Below, piece by piece: positions 1-6,167 of a stretch of 7,851 nucleotides of DNA. A program made the translations under genes and the position numbers. Every line of letters starts with the position of its first letter. Position 1 is the first letter of the stretch. Under the pieces are notes generated by a model. The model had not been told where the DNA came from, made no database searches, and worked only from the letters and a program-made list of their open reading frames with translations. Source of the stretch: CAZKFG01 sp964551985 (lineage in GTDB: Bacteria > Bacillota > Negativicutes > Acidaminococcales > JAISLQ01); assembly GCA_964551985.1 (NCBI GenBank), contig CAZKFG010000074.1, forward strand, positions 1-7,851. Direction: 5' to 3'.

Positions 1-404
1 TTATCGCTCACTTTTGCTCCATGCAAATAATTGGCGATATTTTGTCTTGTCTCGTAATCTTTTTCGCTCAAATTAAAATCTATGTTGCCCAAATCCTGCC
101 TTAGTGCCGACCTATTGGCAATCAACAAATCAAGCCCAGAGCCGCTTGTACTATCAATACCTGCCGCGCCATATGCCGCTGTATTTTGCCCTGCAACCAA
201 ATCGCTTTTTGCCTGCACGTTTCTTTTTTCCATTGCCGCACTCTGAGCCATAACTTCACGTTGTCGCTCTAGTTGCGCTGCCGCATCACGCTGAGCCTGT
301 GCTTGAGCTTTATAAGCCTTTGATTGCTGATTACCGCCCAAAAACTGAAAAAGCCCTTGCGCGCCTGCACCAGCCATCATCATATCCTTTGGATCACCGC
401 ACAT
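1..404 (-). CDS. T7 gp14-like internal virion (ejection) protein, 3' end cut by window edge
   Basis: 134 codons are open from the ATG at 404 to the left edge with no stop, so the C-terminus is missing. The protein starts MCGDPKDMMM, followed by a small-residue and Gly segment (residues 11-24). Then comes a long Ala/Gln/Arg/Glu-rich, probably coiled helix (about 25-75) and a segment with AAYGAAGIDSTSGSG (about 76-90). The Met-Cys start, the Ala/Gln helix and the YGA-G-D-SSGS pattern recall the gp14-like virion core proteins of podoviruses, which are ejected at infection and help carry DNA across the envelope. An in-frame ATG at 413 abuts the Shine-Dalgarno directly, so 404, with 9 bases of spacing, is preferred. 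One base separates it from the stop of the gp13-like gene, suggesting coupled translation. The order gp13-like then gp14-like matches T7. The family call is inferred from pattern and position. Confidence 0.75.
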   Translation of the reverse strand, partial: MCGDPKDMMMAGAGAQGLFQFLGGNQQSKAYKAQAQAQRDAAAQLERQREVMAQSAAMEKRNVQAKSDLVAGQNTAAYGAAGIDSTSGSGLDLLIANRSALRQDLGNIDFNLSEKDYETRQNIANYLHGAKVSD

Positions 405-405
405 A

Positions 406-885
406 TCAATCATCTCCTTTCAAAGTAAATAAAATAAATTTTTCCTTGCCAAAACTAAATACATCTGCAAAATTTGCCCCAAGCCACTTGAGCCACCTTA
501 TTGACTGTACATTTTCTTGTAAAACATAATTGTGCAAACAACCGTATTGTTCCAGCCATTTTTTAACCATAAGCTTTGTGTAATGCAAAAACTCTTTTTT
601 AAACTGCCACACAATGTCTGTCGCTAAAAACCAAGCAGGATAGCCAAGATTGGCATAATAATTTTTTGATACGCCAAAAATGCACACAACTTGACCTTTA
701 GCAAAGCCCAAATAAGCCTCTTGGCTCTGCTTTGTGCTCAGCTCTAGCCCTTCAAATACACTTTTGTAGCCTTGCGCTAAAAGTTCTTTTTTATCTAAAG
801 CACGCAAGTTATCAGCCAAAAACTGCAAACAAGGCAAATCGTCAGGCAAAACAACCTTTTTAAAGCAAACACTTTTAAACTTCAT
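406..885 (-). CDS. T7 gp13-like phage protein with GNAT-type appearance
   Basis: A 159-residue protein. The second half carries the pattern typical of the phage gp13 family: AWFLATDIVW (about 84-93), an amphipathic helix ending in KKWLEQYGCLHNYV (about 108-121), then NVQSIRWLKWLGANF (about 125-139) and an FILFTL end. This matches the late part of T7 gp13 as I remember it (WFVTSDQVW, NYVW, IRFLK-IGAVF, FQLFTI). T7 gp13 is needed for correct virion assembly and internal core formation. The family looks like an N-acetyltransferase fold, with an N-H-I/S-IRWL segment in place of the usual C-terminal GNAT part. I do not see the acetyl-CoA pyrophosphate loop (R/Q-x-x-G-x-G/A), so catalysis is doubtful. 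A GTG at 888 would add one residue, but the Shine-Dalgarno is better spaced for the ATG at 885. The gene follows the nozzle gene by about 10 bases and precedes the gp14-like gene by one. Confidence 0.8.
   Translation of the reverse strand: MKFKSVCFKKVVLPDDLPCLQFLADNLRALDKKELLAQGYKSVFEGLELSTKQSQEAYLGFAKGQVVCIFGVSKNYYANLGYPAWFLATDIVWQFKKEFLHYTKLMVKKWLEQYGCLHNYVLQENVQSIRWLKWLGANFADVFSFGKEKFILFTLKGDD
414..420 (-). promoter_or_regulatory. Ribosome binding site of the gp14-like gene
   Basis: AAAGGAG lies inside the last codons of the upstream gp13-like gene. The spacing is 0 bases to the ATG at 413 but 9 bases to the in-frame ATG at 404, which decides the start in favour of 404. Confidence 0.7.
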
Positions 886-891
886 CACATC

Positions 892-897
892 ACCTCT
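892..897 (-). promoter_or_regulatory. Ribosome binding site of the gp13-like gene
   Basis: AGAGGT overlaps the TAG stop of the nozzle gene. It sits 6 bases before the ATG at 885 and only 3 before the GTG at 888, which supports the ATG. Confidence 0.6.
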
Positions 898-3172
898 AGC
901 CTACATCAATCCCGAAAGTTACAACCCTAACAACAGCAGACAAGAAAAACGGGTAAGGCTGATCGCTATAAATAACAACCTTTGCCTTCTCATCTTGAAC
1001 CTGAGGTAAAGTTATCTTTTTCGTACCTGTAAACAGTTTAAAGTTTTTAAAAAAAGCATCGTTTTGTTCAAAAATAACATTATCCAAATTATTTGTATCA
1101 ATGCCCAATTTACCGCCATAAGAATTGCGGACCTGCAAAATAACCTCTGTTACATTTTTAGTTCGACCAATTAAAGACCCGTCATCCACCTTCATCTCAA
1201 TGCTAGGAAGCTCTAAAAGCATCTCAAAACCAAGCCCTACAACTACTTTTTGACAAGCAGTAGGCAAATTAATACAACCTGTCTCATCAACAATAAAATT
1301 ACTATTAGAAAACAAATAATTATCACCAACCACCTGTACTTGTTTGCCTTTTAAATGCTCTAATCCTGTGACAACATCGCTTGGCACATCATTTTGCACA
1401 ACTACGGCACAATCTACATTGATAAAATCTGTTGGCACATCACTATCCATAGGATAGTCAAATCTTTCAATATAACGAACAATATTACCATCAACTTCAC
1501 GCGAGGTTATGCAATATACATTGTCATTGTATCCATCACCAATACAACAAACAGCTTCAAACTTACCCTGTGTATGAAAGCTTGACCAAGCATAAACATC
1601 TTGTTCTTTAAGATAGGTCAAACAAAGCATCACTCCGTCATTACACACAAAATAAATTATGCTGTTAGGCTCTTGAGAGTAAGCACTGTCAATAATCTTT
1701 TTGTCTTTAAACAAATGCTTAGCTAAAAGCGACAAGTCGGCACCCGTATAGTTATCACTTTCATACGTGTAACCAATATCACGCACCGTCTGACCACTTC
1801 TTTGCACATATACAGCCCTGTTGCCTATAATAAGTGGCTCTACTTCACTGGCACCACGAGAAGTTTGCACCTTTGGTACAATCTTATTGGGCGATACCGC
1901 ATCAGAACCAGAAATCACCCATTCGTTGCCATTTGTCAAAACAAGCAAATCAGAACTAGGTAACAAATGGCGAATGCTAAATAGTTCGCGTGAAATCAAA
2001 CTTGCTGCAATAGAACTATCTTCTGTCACAGAGCCTGCTGCCTTTTGTACGGAAAAATTTGTATAATCACCCGTTTTACTCATCCAAATAGTATTTGGCT
2101 GTTTGTTGGAACCAGCAAAAACAAGCCTATCTTGGAAAAAAGTCGCACAATAAGGATAACCGTGCTTGTCACTCCAACAAGCCAAATACCAATCAGCAGT
2201 CGCCTCGGTCGAACCAAGAAAATCCACAACTTCGCCTATAACCTCAGTTGGGCTGATGAATTGCGTAATTTTAACCATACCTTCATGTGTATATGGTGAA
2301 GTGTTTAAAGTACAACTACCTTCCTTACCGTCCCACATAGATGAAATAATACGCATATAAGTATATTCATCAACAGTACCACTGGCACTGGCATTAAAAT
2401 CATTTATAGAAAGAAAAGTTTTCAAGTGTTCCCAAGTTACTCCATCTTTACTTGTCTGTAAATAAAAGTAGCCATTCCAAATGCCACGAGTAACTAAGCT
2501 CCAAGAATTGCCGCAAACAACTTCCTGTGATATCCAACTATTTCCCCTTGATGAAAGAGCCATTGCCGCTGGCATATTATGTGATAGTTTAATCTGCGCG
2601 CCCACCATATCAGCGCTAAACACATCTCCAGTCGCTGTAAGTGTAACCTCTCCTTTTGTTGCAGACGCACTTATTTTTAATTTTTCATCACTATTTACAG
2701 GCATAAATGGTGGCTTTGCGACTACAAATTCTTTTAGTTGCCAATCATTTTGTGAATAGCGGATAAGCTGCTGCACAGGGCGCACACCTGAACAAATATA
2801 CATAACATCAGCACTTTGCGTAAACCGCAAGCTAGAAAGTTCCTCTTGTGCAAATGGAGTGGTAACCTCAATGCCAATATAAACCCCGTCTTTCCACACT
2901 CTTATATATTTATCTCCGACCTCTAGTAGATAAGTGATAGTATGTGAAAAGTTAAATTTAATCAACATTGCTTTTTTATCAGGATATTTTAGTTCACCTA
3001 AAAACCTGCTTCCAGAGCGTTTGTGCAATCCACCATAAGGCTCAATAATAACATTTTTAGCACAAAAAAGTGCCGATTGATATTTTTCAAGATCACTTCT
3101 TGCCGCAACAGAAGGACTAATCTCCCCTGAGGCAAAACTAAGTTGGCTAATATATACACTTTTAGTAGACAA
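896..3172 (-). CDS. Podovirus tail nozzle-like protein (T7 gp12 / tail tubular B role)
   Basis: A 758-residue protein that should form the distal tail nozzle below the adaptor. The N-terminus has the hallmark of this phage tail family: LSFASGEISPSVAARSDLEK (residues 11-30), then a KNVIIEPYGGLHKRSGSRFL segment (39-58) and YLLEVGDKYIRVWKDG (81-96). A second conserved stretch is HGYPYCATFFQDRLVFAGS (337-355) followed by NTIWMSKTGDYTNF (360-373). A third runs from about 400 to 530 (LLPSSDLLVLTNGNEWVISG, RAVYVQRSGQTVRDIGYTY, DLSLLAKHLF, EQDVYAWSSF), a beta-propeller-like region. Residues about 165-310 look like an inserted beta domain (W-SLVTRGIWNGYFYLQTS-DGVTWE). The C-terminal 180 residues are beta-rich and less familiar. 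The start is TTG at 3172, fixed by an AGGGGG Shine-Dalgarno 8 bases upstream and by the family N-terminus beginning a few residues later. The preceding adaptor gene stops 5 bases upstream. Family call strong; nozzle role inferred from position. Confidence 0.85.
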   Translation of the reverse strand: MSTKSVYISQLSFASGEISPSVAARSDLEKYQSALFCAKNVIIEPYGGLHKRSGSRFLGELKYPDKKAMLIKFNFSHTITYLLEVGDKYIRVWKDGVYIGIEVTTPFAQEELSSLRFTQSADVMYICSGVRPVQQLIRYSQNDWQLKEFVVAKPPFMPVNSDEKLKISASATKGEVTLTATGDVFSADMVGAQIKLSHNMPAAMALSSRGNSWISQEVVCGNSWSLVTRGIWNGYFYLQTSKDGVTWEHLKTFLSINDFNASASGTVDEYTYMRIISSMWDGKEGSCTLNTSPYTHEGMVKITQFISPTEVIGEVVDFLGSTEATADWYLACWSDKHGYPYCATFFQDRLVFAGSNKQPNTIWMSKTGDYTNFSVQKAAGSVTEDSSIAASLISRELFSIRHLLPSSDLLVLTNGNEWVISGSDAVSPNKIVPKVQTSRGASEVEPLIIGNRAVYVQRSGQTVRDIGYTYESDNYTGADLSLLAKHLFKDKKIIDSAYSQEPNSIIYFVCNDGVMLCLTYLKEQDVYAWSSFHTQGKFEAVCCIGDGYNDNVYCITSREVDGNIVRYIERFDYPMDSDVPTDFINVDCAVVVQNDVPSDVVTGLEHLKGKQVQVVGDNYLFSNSNFIVDETGCINLPTACQKVVVGLGFEMLLELPSIEMKVDDGSLIGRTKNVTEVILQVRNSYGGKLGIDTNNLDNVIFEQNDAFFKNFKLFTGTKKITLPQVQDEKAKVVIYSDQPYPFFLSAVVRVVTFGIDVG

Positions 3173-3177
3173 AAGCC

Positions 3178-3768
3178 TTACCCCCTCGCCTTGACATAGC
3201 TATCCGAATAAACATTTTCCAAAAACTTCTCATTAGCATCTGTAGATTTTGCCCTTTGCGTGGCAACTTCGTATAGCTGATAATGAATATTTTGCAAATT
3301 AGCAGACCCGCAAAGACCAATAGCCAAATCAGATGCTAACAAATGACTGAGAGCATCGACAAAACTATCGGAAAACAGCCTTGCGTCGGTAACATCATAA
3401 GTATATTCTAAAAATGCCATATCCACATCACAGCCTAGTGCCAGCACATCGCCATCAACTAAAAACACGTCAAATTTATCCATAAAATCAGAGCGAGAAC
3501 CACAATCTTTGCTAAATACAAACCGTGCTGCTACGCATTTATCAGGGTAAGCATAAACATAACGCCAAACGGGCGACTTTACATCAAGTCTTGCCAGCGG
3601 CACAATAGCTTTAGCAAAACCCCAGTTATAAGCCCTCAAGACCATACGACGCAGATGGTCATAATGCAGCTTACAAGCGCGAGCTTCTTCGCACTCTTGC
3701 TCAATAGAGACAATCTTGCGCCTTTTTAGAAAACTAAGTGCCAAATTACAAACATCAGTATTTGTCAT
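3178..3768 (-). CDS. Head-tail adaptor protein (T7 gp11 / tail tubular A-like)
   Basis: A 196-residue protein, the same length as T7 gp11 as I remember it. The N-terminal half is helical: NLALSFLKRRKIVSIEQECEEARACKLHYDHLRRMVLRAYNWGFA (residues 8-52, given here as one region). It has the family pattern of a helix, a short I-SI-E-C-EAR-C turn, then Y--LRR-VLRA-NW-FA. A beta segment with WRYVYAYPDKCVAARFV follows (68-84), then SFVDALSHLLASDLA (135-149), matching the helix near the C-terminus of the family. These proteins form a ring under the portal that connects it to the nozzle. Position immediately before the nozzle gene supports the role. The ATG at 3768 has GGAGGG 6 bases upstream. The gene lies just downstream of a hairpin that ends the head block, so its expression may depend on read-through or on a promoter I cannot see. 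Confidence 0.85.
   Translation of the reverse strand: MTNTDVCNLALSFLKRRKIVSIEQECEEARACKLHYDHLRRMVLRAYNWGFAKAIVPLARLDVKSPVWRYVYAYPDKCVAARFVFSKDCGSRSDFMDKFDVFLVDGDVLALGCDVDMAFLEYTYDVTDARLFSDSFVDALSHLLASDLAIGLCGSANLQNIHYQLYEVATQRAKSTDANEKFLENVYSDSYVKARG
3181..3186 (-). promoter_or_regulatory. Ribosome binding site supporting a TTG start of the nozzle gene
   Basis: AGGGGG forms the last two sense codons of the adaptor gene. It stands 8 bases before the TTG at 3172, with no better ATG in frame nearby. Confidence 0.65.
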
Positions 3769-3780
3769 AAAAAACCCTCC

Positions 3781-3811
3781 TAATAAAATAGGGGCAGCCT
3801 AAGCCGCCCCT
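3781..3811 (-). terminator. Rho-independent terminator or attenuator after the capsid genes
   Basis: On the minus strand, AGGGGCGGC and GCTGCCCCT (3811 to 3790) form a 9-bp stem with loop TTAG, followed by ATTTTATTA. One pair is G-U on the minus-strand RNA but would be an A-C mismatch on the plus strand, and only the minus side has a T-rich tail, so it acts on the operon's own transcript. It starts 14 bases after the cement gene stop. The T tract is short and interrupted, which suggests partial termination, lowering tail-gene expression relative to the capsid genes. The following Shine-Dalgarno begins right after it. Confidence 0.7.
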
Positions 3812-3825
3812 AAATACAATTTAGT

Positions 3826-4194
3826 CTACTGCATAACGCCTGAAATATCGACGTCCAAAGCAAGTCCTGCAGTAACAGCACCCTTACCAAAAGTACTGTC
3901 ACAAACAAGTCGCAAAAATTTAAGCGCGCCAATAGGCATCTTCACTGCAAGTACACCATCAGCACCTACAACATAATTACCTAAGCTGCGAGCATTAGCA
4001 AAAGCCGCATCATCGCTAGTTTGAAAATCAACATCCATCTTACCTGCAACGTCTCCGCCATTTACTGCAACAAACAGCCAAAGCGGCTGGGCGGACAAAC
4101 CGCCGTTACCATTTAAAACAGTATTAGATGCCTTATCTACCATACCAGAAGCGTTAACACCGTCAAAAAACATTAAATTATTATCTAAAACCAT
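3826..4194 (-). CDS. Bbp16-type capsid cement protein
   Basis: A 122-residue beta-rich protein, close in size to the epsilon15 gp10 and BPP-1 Bbp16 cement proteins. It begins MVLDNNLMFFDGVNASG, the common start of this family, followed by PLWLFVAVNGGDVAGKMDVDFQTSDDAAF as a region at 37-65, then MPIGALKFLRLVCD (86-99) and GAVTAGLALDVD (105-116). The L-F-V, F-TSDD-AF, P-G--K-LRL and VTAGL-LDVD elements are the recognisable family positions. Such proteins bind the outside of the expanded shell at symmetry axes and staple neighbouring capsomers. The location directly after the major capsid gene, 12 bases from its stop, fits. The ATG at 4194 has GGAGGG 6 bases upstream. The product should be needed in copy number similar to the capsid protein, consistent with the terminator that follows. 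Confidence 0.85.
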   Translation of the reverse strand: MVLDNNLMFFDGVNASGMVDKASNTVLNGNGGLSAQPLWLFVAVNGGDVAGKMDVDFQTSDDAAFANARSLGNYVVGADGVLAVKMPIGALKFLRLVCDSTFGKGAVTAGLALDVDISGVMQ

Positions 4195-4206
4195 AACTTT
4201 CCCTCC

Positions 4207-5211
4207 TTATACAATCGCCTTTTCAGTTTCACTAATGGCATCTACTTTTTTAACAGGAATACCAGACAAATAAAGCATTGGTGGTTTACCCGATAAATCC
4301 TGACGAGTAACGTGTACGTTATTCTTATCAATAAAATAAGTCTCTAAGAAATTGTACATACTATCAGAAACATACCATACATAATTAACCCCAGCTGCAT
4401 GAAGATTTCTAATACGATTACGAGCGACAATAAACTTTTCAACAAGTGCTAGTCGACCAGCTGCAGTAGTCGGTAAACTATTCACATCAATATTGCGAAC
4501 AACCGCATTAGACCTAAAATCGCGTACACAAAGTCCTACATTCCAGCTAAACAAAGTTTGAAACGCTCTAAACGGACGACCTTCTGAATCATACACATCA
4601 GTGGCACCAAGATCTTCTGCCTTAATACCAGCATCAGAACCTTTTGGATAAATACCAACAGTATGTCTATCGCCCCAGCCGACAAGATACGCTGAAGTAT
4701 TGCAATCAACACCAGCTGTTCCACCAGAGACAGTTTGAAAACCAATCTTACCCTTTTCATCAGAAAAATTACTATAACGAACTGACAAACCATTAAACTC
4801 ATCTGGATTAGTCATACTATCGCCATAAAATAAAACTTTGGCAACCTTTTGACCAAATCCTTCAACATGCGCCTCGTCTTCAGCTTTGCGAAACTCTCTA
4901 GCATCATTTTGCATACTTGCAATTTTCACATCAACCAAAGATCTATCCTCTAGCATCATACAAGTGTCAACAATTTGCTCAGTAGTTCCTTTTGAAGGCT
5001 CTACACCGCGATTGATGCGGCGAATAGAAGGCTCTGGCAAACTAGTCCAACGTGTAGTCTGAATACCTGTTGGTAAATTGCCTTCCATAAACTTCATATC
5101 CTCTAAAATAGGATTGGATTGTGCTAGTACATTGATAATATCTCTATGCTTATCAAGACTACCCATCCTTGCTCTAAAATCATTTAACGTAACCGCCATA
5201 CCTAAATTCAT
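4207..5211 (-). CDS. Major capsid protein, epsilon15 gp7 / BPP-1 type
   Basis: A 334-residue shell protein from the ATG at 5211, similar in length to the epsilon15 and BPP-1 capsid proteins (about 330). Family positions (numbered from this ATG): MAVTLNDFRARM near the start (5-16), NPILEDMKFMEGNLPTG (about 33-49), TRWTSLPEPSIRRINRGVEP (53-72) with SKGTTEQI following, and VKVLFYGD-type residues at about 123-131. Further on come FNGLSVRYS (about 139-147), GIYPKGSDAG (186-195) and a C-terminal KKVDAI near 321-326. The HK97 fold is known for this family. No cleaved N-terminal delta domain is evident; a separate scaffold gene lies just upstream. The longest reading begins three codons earlier at a GTG (5220), but that GTG is inside the Shine-Dalgarno, so the ATG is chosen. 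Neighbours are scaffold upstream and cement downstream. The identification is strong. Confidence 0.93.
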   Translation of the reverse strand: MNLGMAVTLNDFRARMGSLDKHRDIINVLAQSNPILEDMKFMEGNLPTGIQTTRWTSLPEPSIRRINRGVEPSKGTTEQIVDTCMMLEDRSLVDVKIASMQNDAREFRKAEDEAHVEGFGQKVAKVLFYGDSMTNPDEFNGLSVRYSNFSDEKGKIGFQTVSGGTAGVDCNTSAYLVGWGDRHTVGIYPKGSDAGIKAEDLGATDVYDSEGRPFRAFQTLFSWNVGLCVRDFRSNAVVRNIDVNSLPTTAAGRLALVEKFIVARNRIRNLHAAGVNYVWYVSDSMYNFLETYFIDKNNVHVTRQDLSGKPPMLYLSGIPVKKVDAISETEKAIV

Positions 5212-5219
5212 AAAATACA

Positions 5220-5225
5220 CTCCTT
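5220..5225 (-). promoter_or_regulatory. Ribosome binding site that sets the capsid protein start
   Basis: AAGGAG, preceded by an A run, lies 8 bases before the ATG at 5211. The in-frame GTG at 5220-5218 overlaps this site and cannot be its start. Confidence 0.75.
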
Positions 5226-5232
5226 TTTAAAA

Positions 5233-5796
5233 TTAATATTTACTAAAATCAGTCTTGTCATACAAATCATCTTTTTTCCTTGCCATCATCGTACCGCGTA
5301 TACGAGCCCCGTCATCTTCAGATAAAATCTCACCAACATACGCCATCGCACGAATAACATCAGGATAATTACCCGCGCCAGTCTCATCTAAAGCATTTCT
5401 CAAATTAGGAAAATGACGCTCCAAGCGCTCCATAGCAACACCAGCTAAACGACTTATTCTCGGCAAATCAGCGCCAAGCTCCTCTTTAGCTTTTTTCTTC
5501 ATATCAGAATACTCATCATAACGACTATGCAGCATAGATTGTTGCAACTCACGCGCAAAATTAAAGCCGTACTCGGCAATCTTACAAGCGTGCTCATTAG
5601 ACAAATTTAGCTCATTGGCGAGCGCCGAATAACTAGCATACCGCCCGTCATCGATTTCAAACCCTTCTGGCAAAGCAATATCATACTTAATTCCCGTAGA
5701 GCCTTCGTTTACCAAGCTAGGCTCTCTTTTTTCACCCCCTTGCACCTCATCTTCAGAAAACAACTGTAAATCAAAAATCCTGTCAAAGTGACCCAT
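5233..5796 (-). CDS. Probable capsid scaffolding protein
   Basis: A 187-residue acidic and helical protein directly before the major capsid gene, the classical place for a scaffold. It opens with FDRIFDLQLFSEDE (residues 4-17), an N-terminal motif seen on many phage scaffold and capsid-assembly proteins. It continues with IKYDIALPEGFEIDDGRY (36-53), ANELNLSNEHACKIAEYGF (60-78), a charged probably coiled middle (about 80-110), and ERHFPNLRNALDETGAGNYP (126-145) leading into VIRAMAYVGEILSED. The Y-I-LPEG, L-LS-E-A-K and LDETG-GN-P--IR----VG--L-ED positions are typical of this family beside podovirus and siphovirus capsid genes. Members are sometimes named protease, but I see no catalytic Ser/His pattern and do not support that. 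The ATG at 5796 has GGAGGA 8 bases upstream, inside the end of the Bbp19-like gene. The family pattern is clear; the scaffold role is inferred from context. Confidence 0.72.
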   Translation of the reverse strand: MGHFDRIFDLQLFSEDEVQGGEKREPSLVNEGSTGIKYDIALPEGFEIDDGRYASYSALANELNLSNEHACKIAEYGFNFARELQQSMLHSRYDEYSDMKKKAKEELGADLPRISRLAGVAMERLERHFPNLRNALDETGAGNYPDVIRAMAYVGEILSEDDGARIRGTMMARKKDDLYDKTDFSKY

Positions 5797-5800
5797 AAAA

Positions 5801-6163
5801 TTAATCCTCCTCTTTTTTATTAAGTAAATTTTCTAAATCCAACTGAAACTGAACATACTCACGCTCTGCTAACTGCTTTTGCATCACCCCCTCAAAGCCA
5901 AGTGCCTTAATATCAGCCAAAAACATCAGCCCAACTTTTCGCATCCCTTCATTAAAAAAGGTTGTCGAATTACCTGTAAAACCATCGGAAAACAACAAAC
6001 ACCTATCAAAAAGCCGCATCAAAAACCAACGACCCCAAGGGCAATCTAAAAGCATTTGCAAAGCCTCATCATCTTTTTTCTTAATACTTTGAGCAAAACT
6101 CTTTTGCACATGACGCTTTTTGGCATTGCCGTCAGATAGCATACTACTTAGTCCAAACTCCAA
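5801..6163 (-). CDS. Bbp19-like small phage protein between portal and scaffold genes
   Basis: A 120-residue protein. Its core, from about residue 40 to 85, is the recognisable Bbp19-type signature: CPWGRWFLMRLFDRCLLF, then FTGNSTTFFNEGMRKVGLMF and LADI. The N-terminal 35 residues are basic and the C-terminal 30 form a charged helix ending NKKEED. The family is named after the BPP-1 gene at this place between portal and capsid genes. Its molecular role is not known to me; a minor head or assembly factor is plausible. The chosen start is TTG at 6163, with AGGGGGG 7 bases upstream and the portal stop 4 bases away. An ATG at 6142 (residue 8) is a possible alternative, since the conserved part begins much later. 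The gene end contains the scaffold Shine-Dalgarno, so the two are likely translated in step. Confidence 0.83.
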   Translation of the reverse strand: MEFGLSSMLSDGNAKKRHVQKSFAQSIKKKDDEALQMLLDCPWGRWFLMRLFDRCLLFSDGFTGNSTTFFNEGMRKVGLMFLADIKALGFEGVMQKQLAEREYVQFQLDLENLLNKKEED

Positions 6164-6167
6164 ACCG

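Noticed and set aside
1394..2759. Several plus-strand open frames of 63 to 92 codons opposite the nozzle gene, and one at 299-529
   Set aside because: They lie antisense to well supported genes, have no ribosome binding sites that I can see and no recognisable protein pattern. They are shadows of the coding strand.
4536..4802. Minus-strand frame of 88 codons inside the capsid gene
   Set aside because: It is a shifted frame of a strongly supported capsid gene, with a hydrophobic Leu/Val/Ile-rich translation typical of out-of-frame reading.
5212..5220. GTG at 5220 as capsid protein start
   Set aside because: It overlaps the Shine-Dalgarno AAGGAG, whereas the ATG at 5211 has an 8-base spacing.
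5233..5796. Head maturation protease instead of scaffold
   Set aside because: Relatives are sometimes labelled protease, but I see no catalytic Ser/His/Asp arrangement, and the charged helical character and location favour scaffold.
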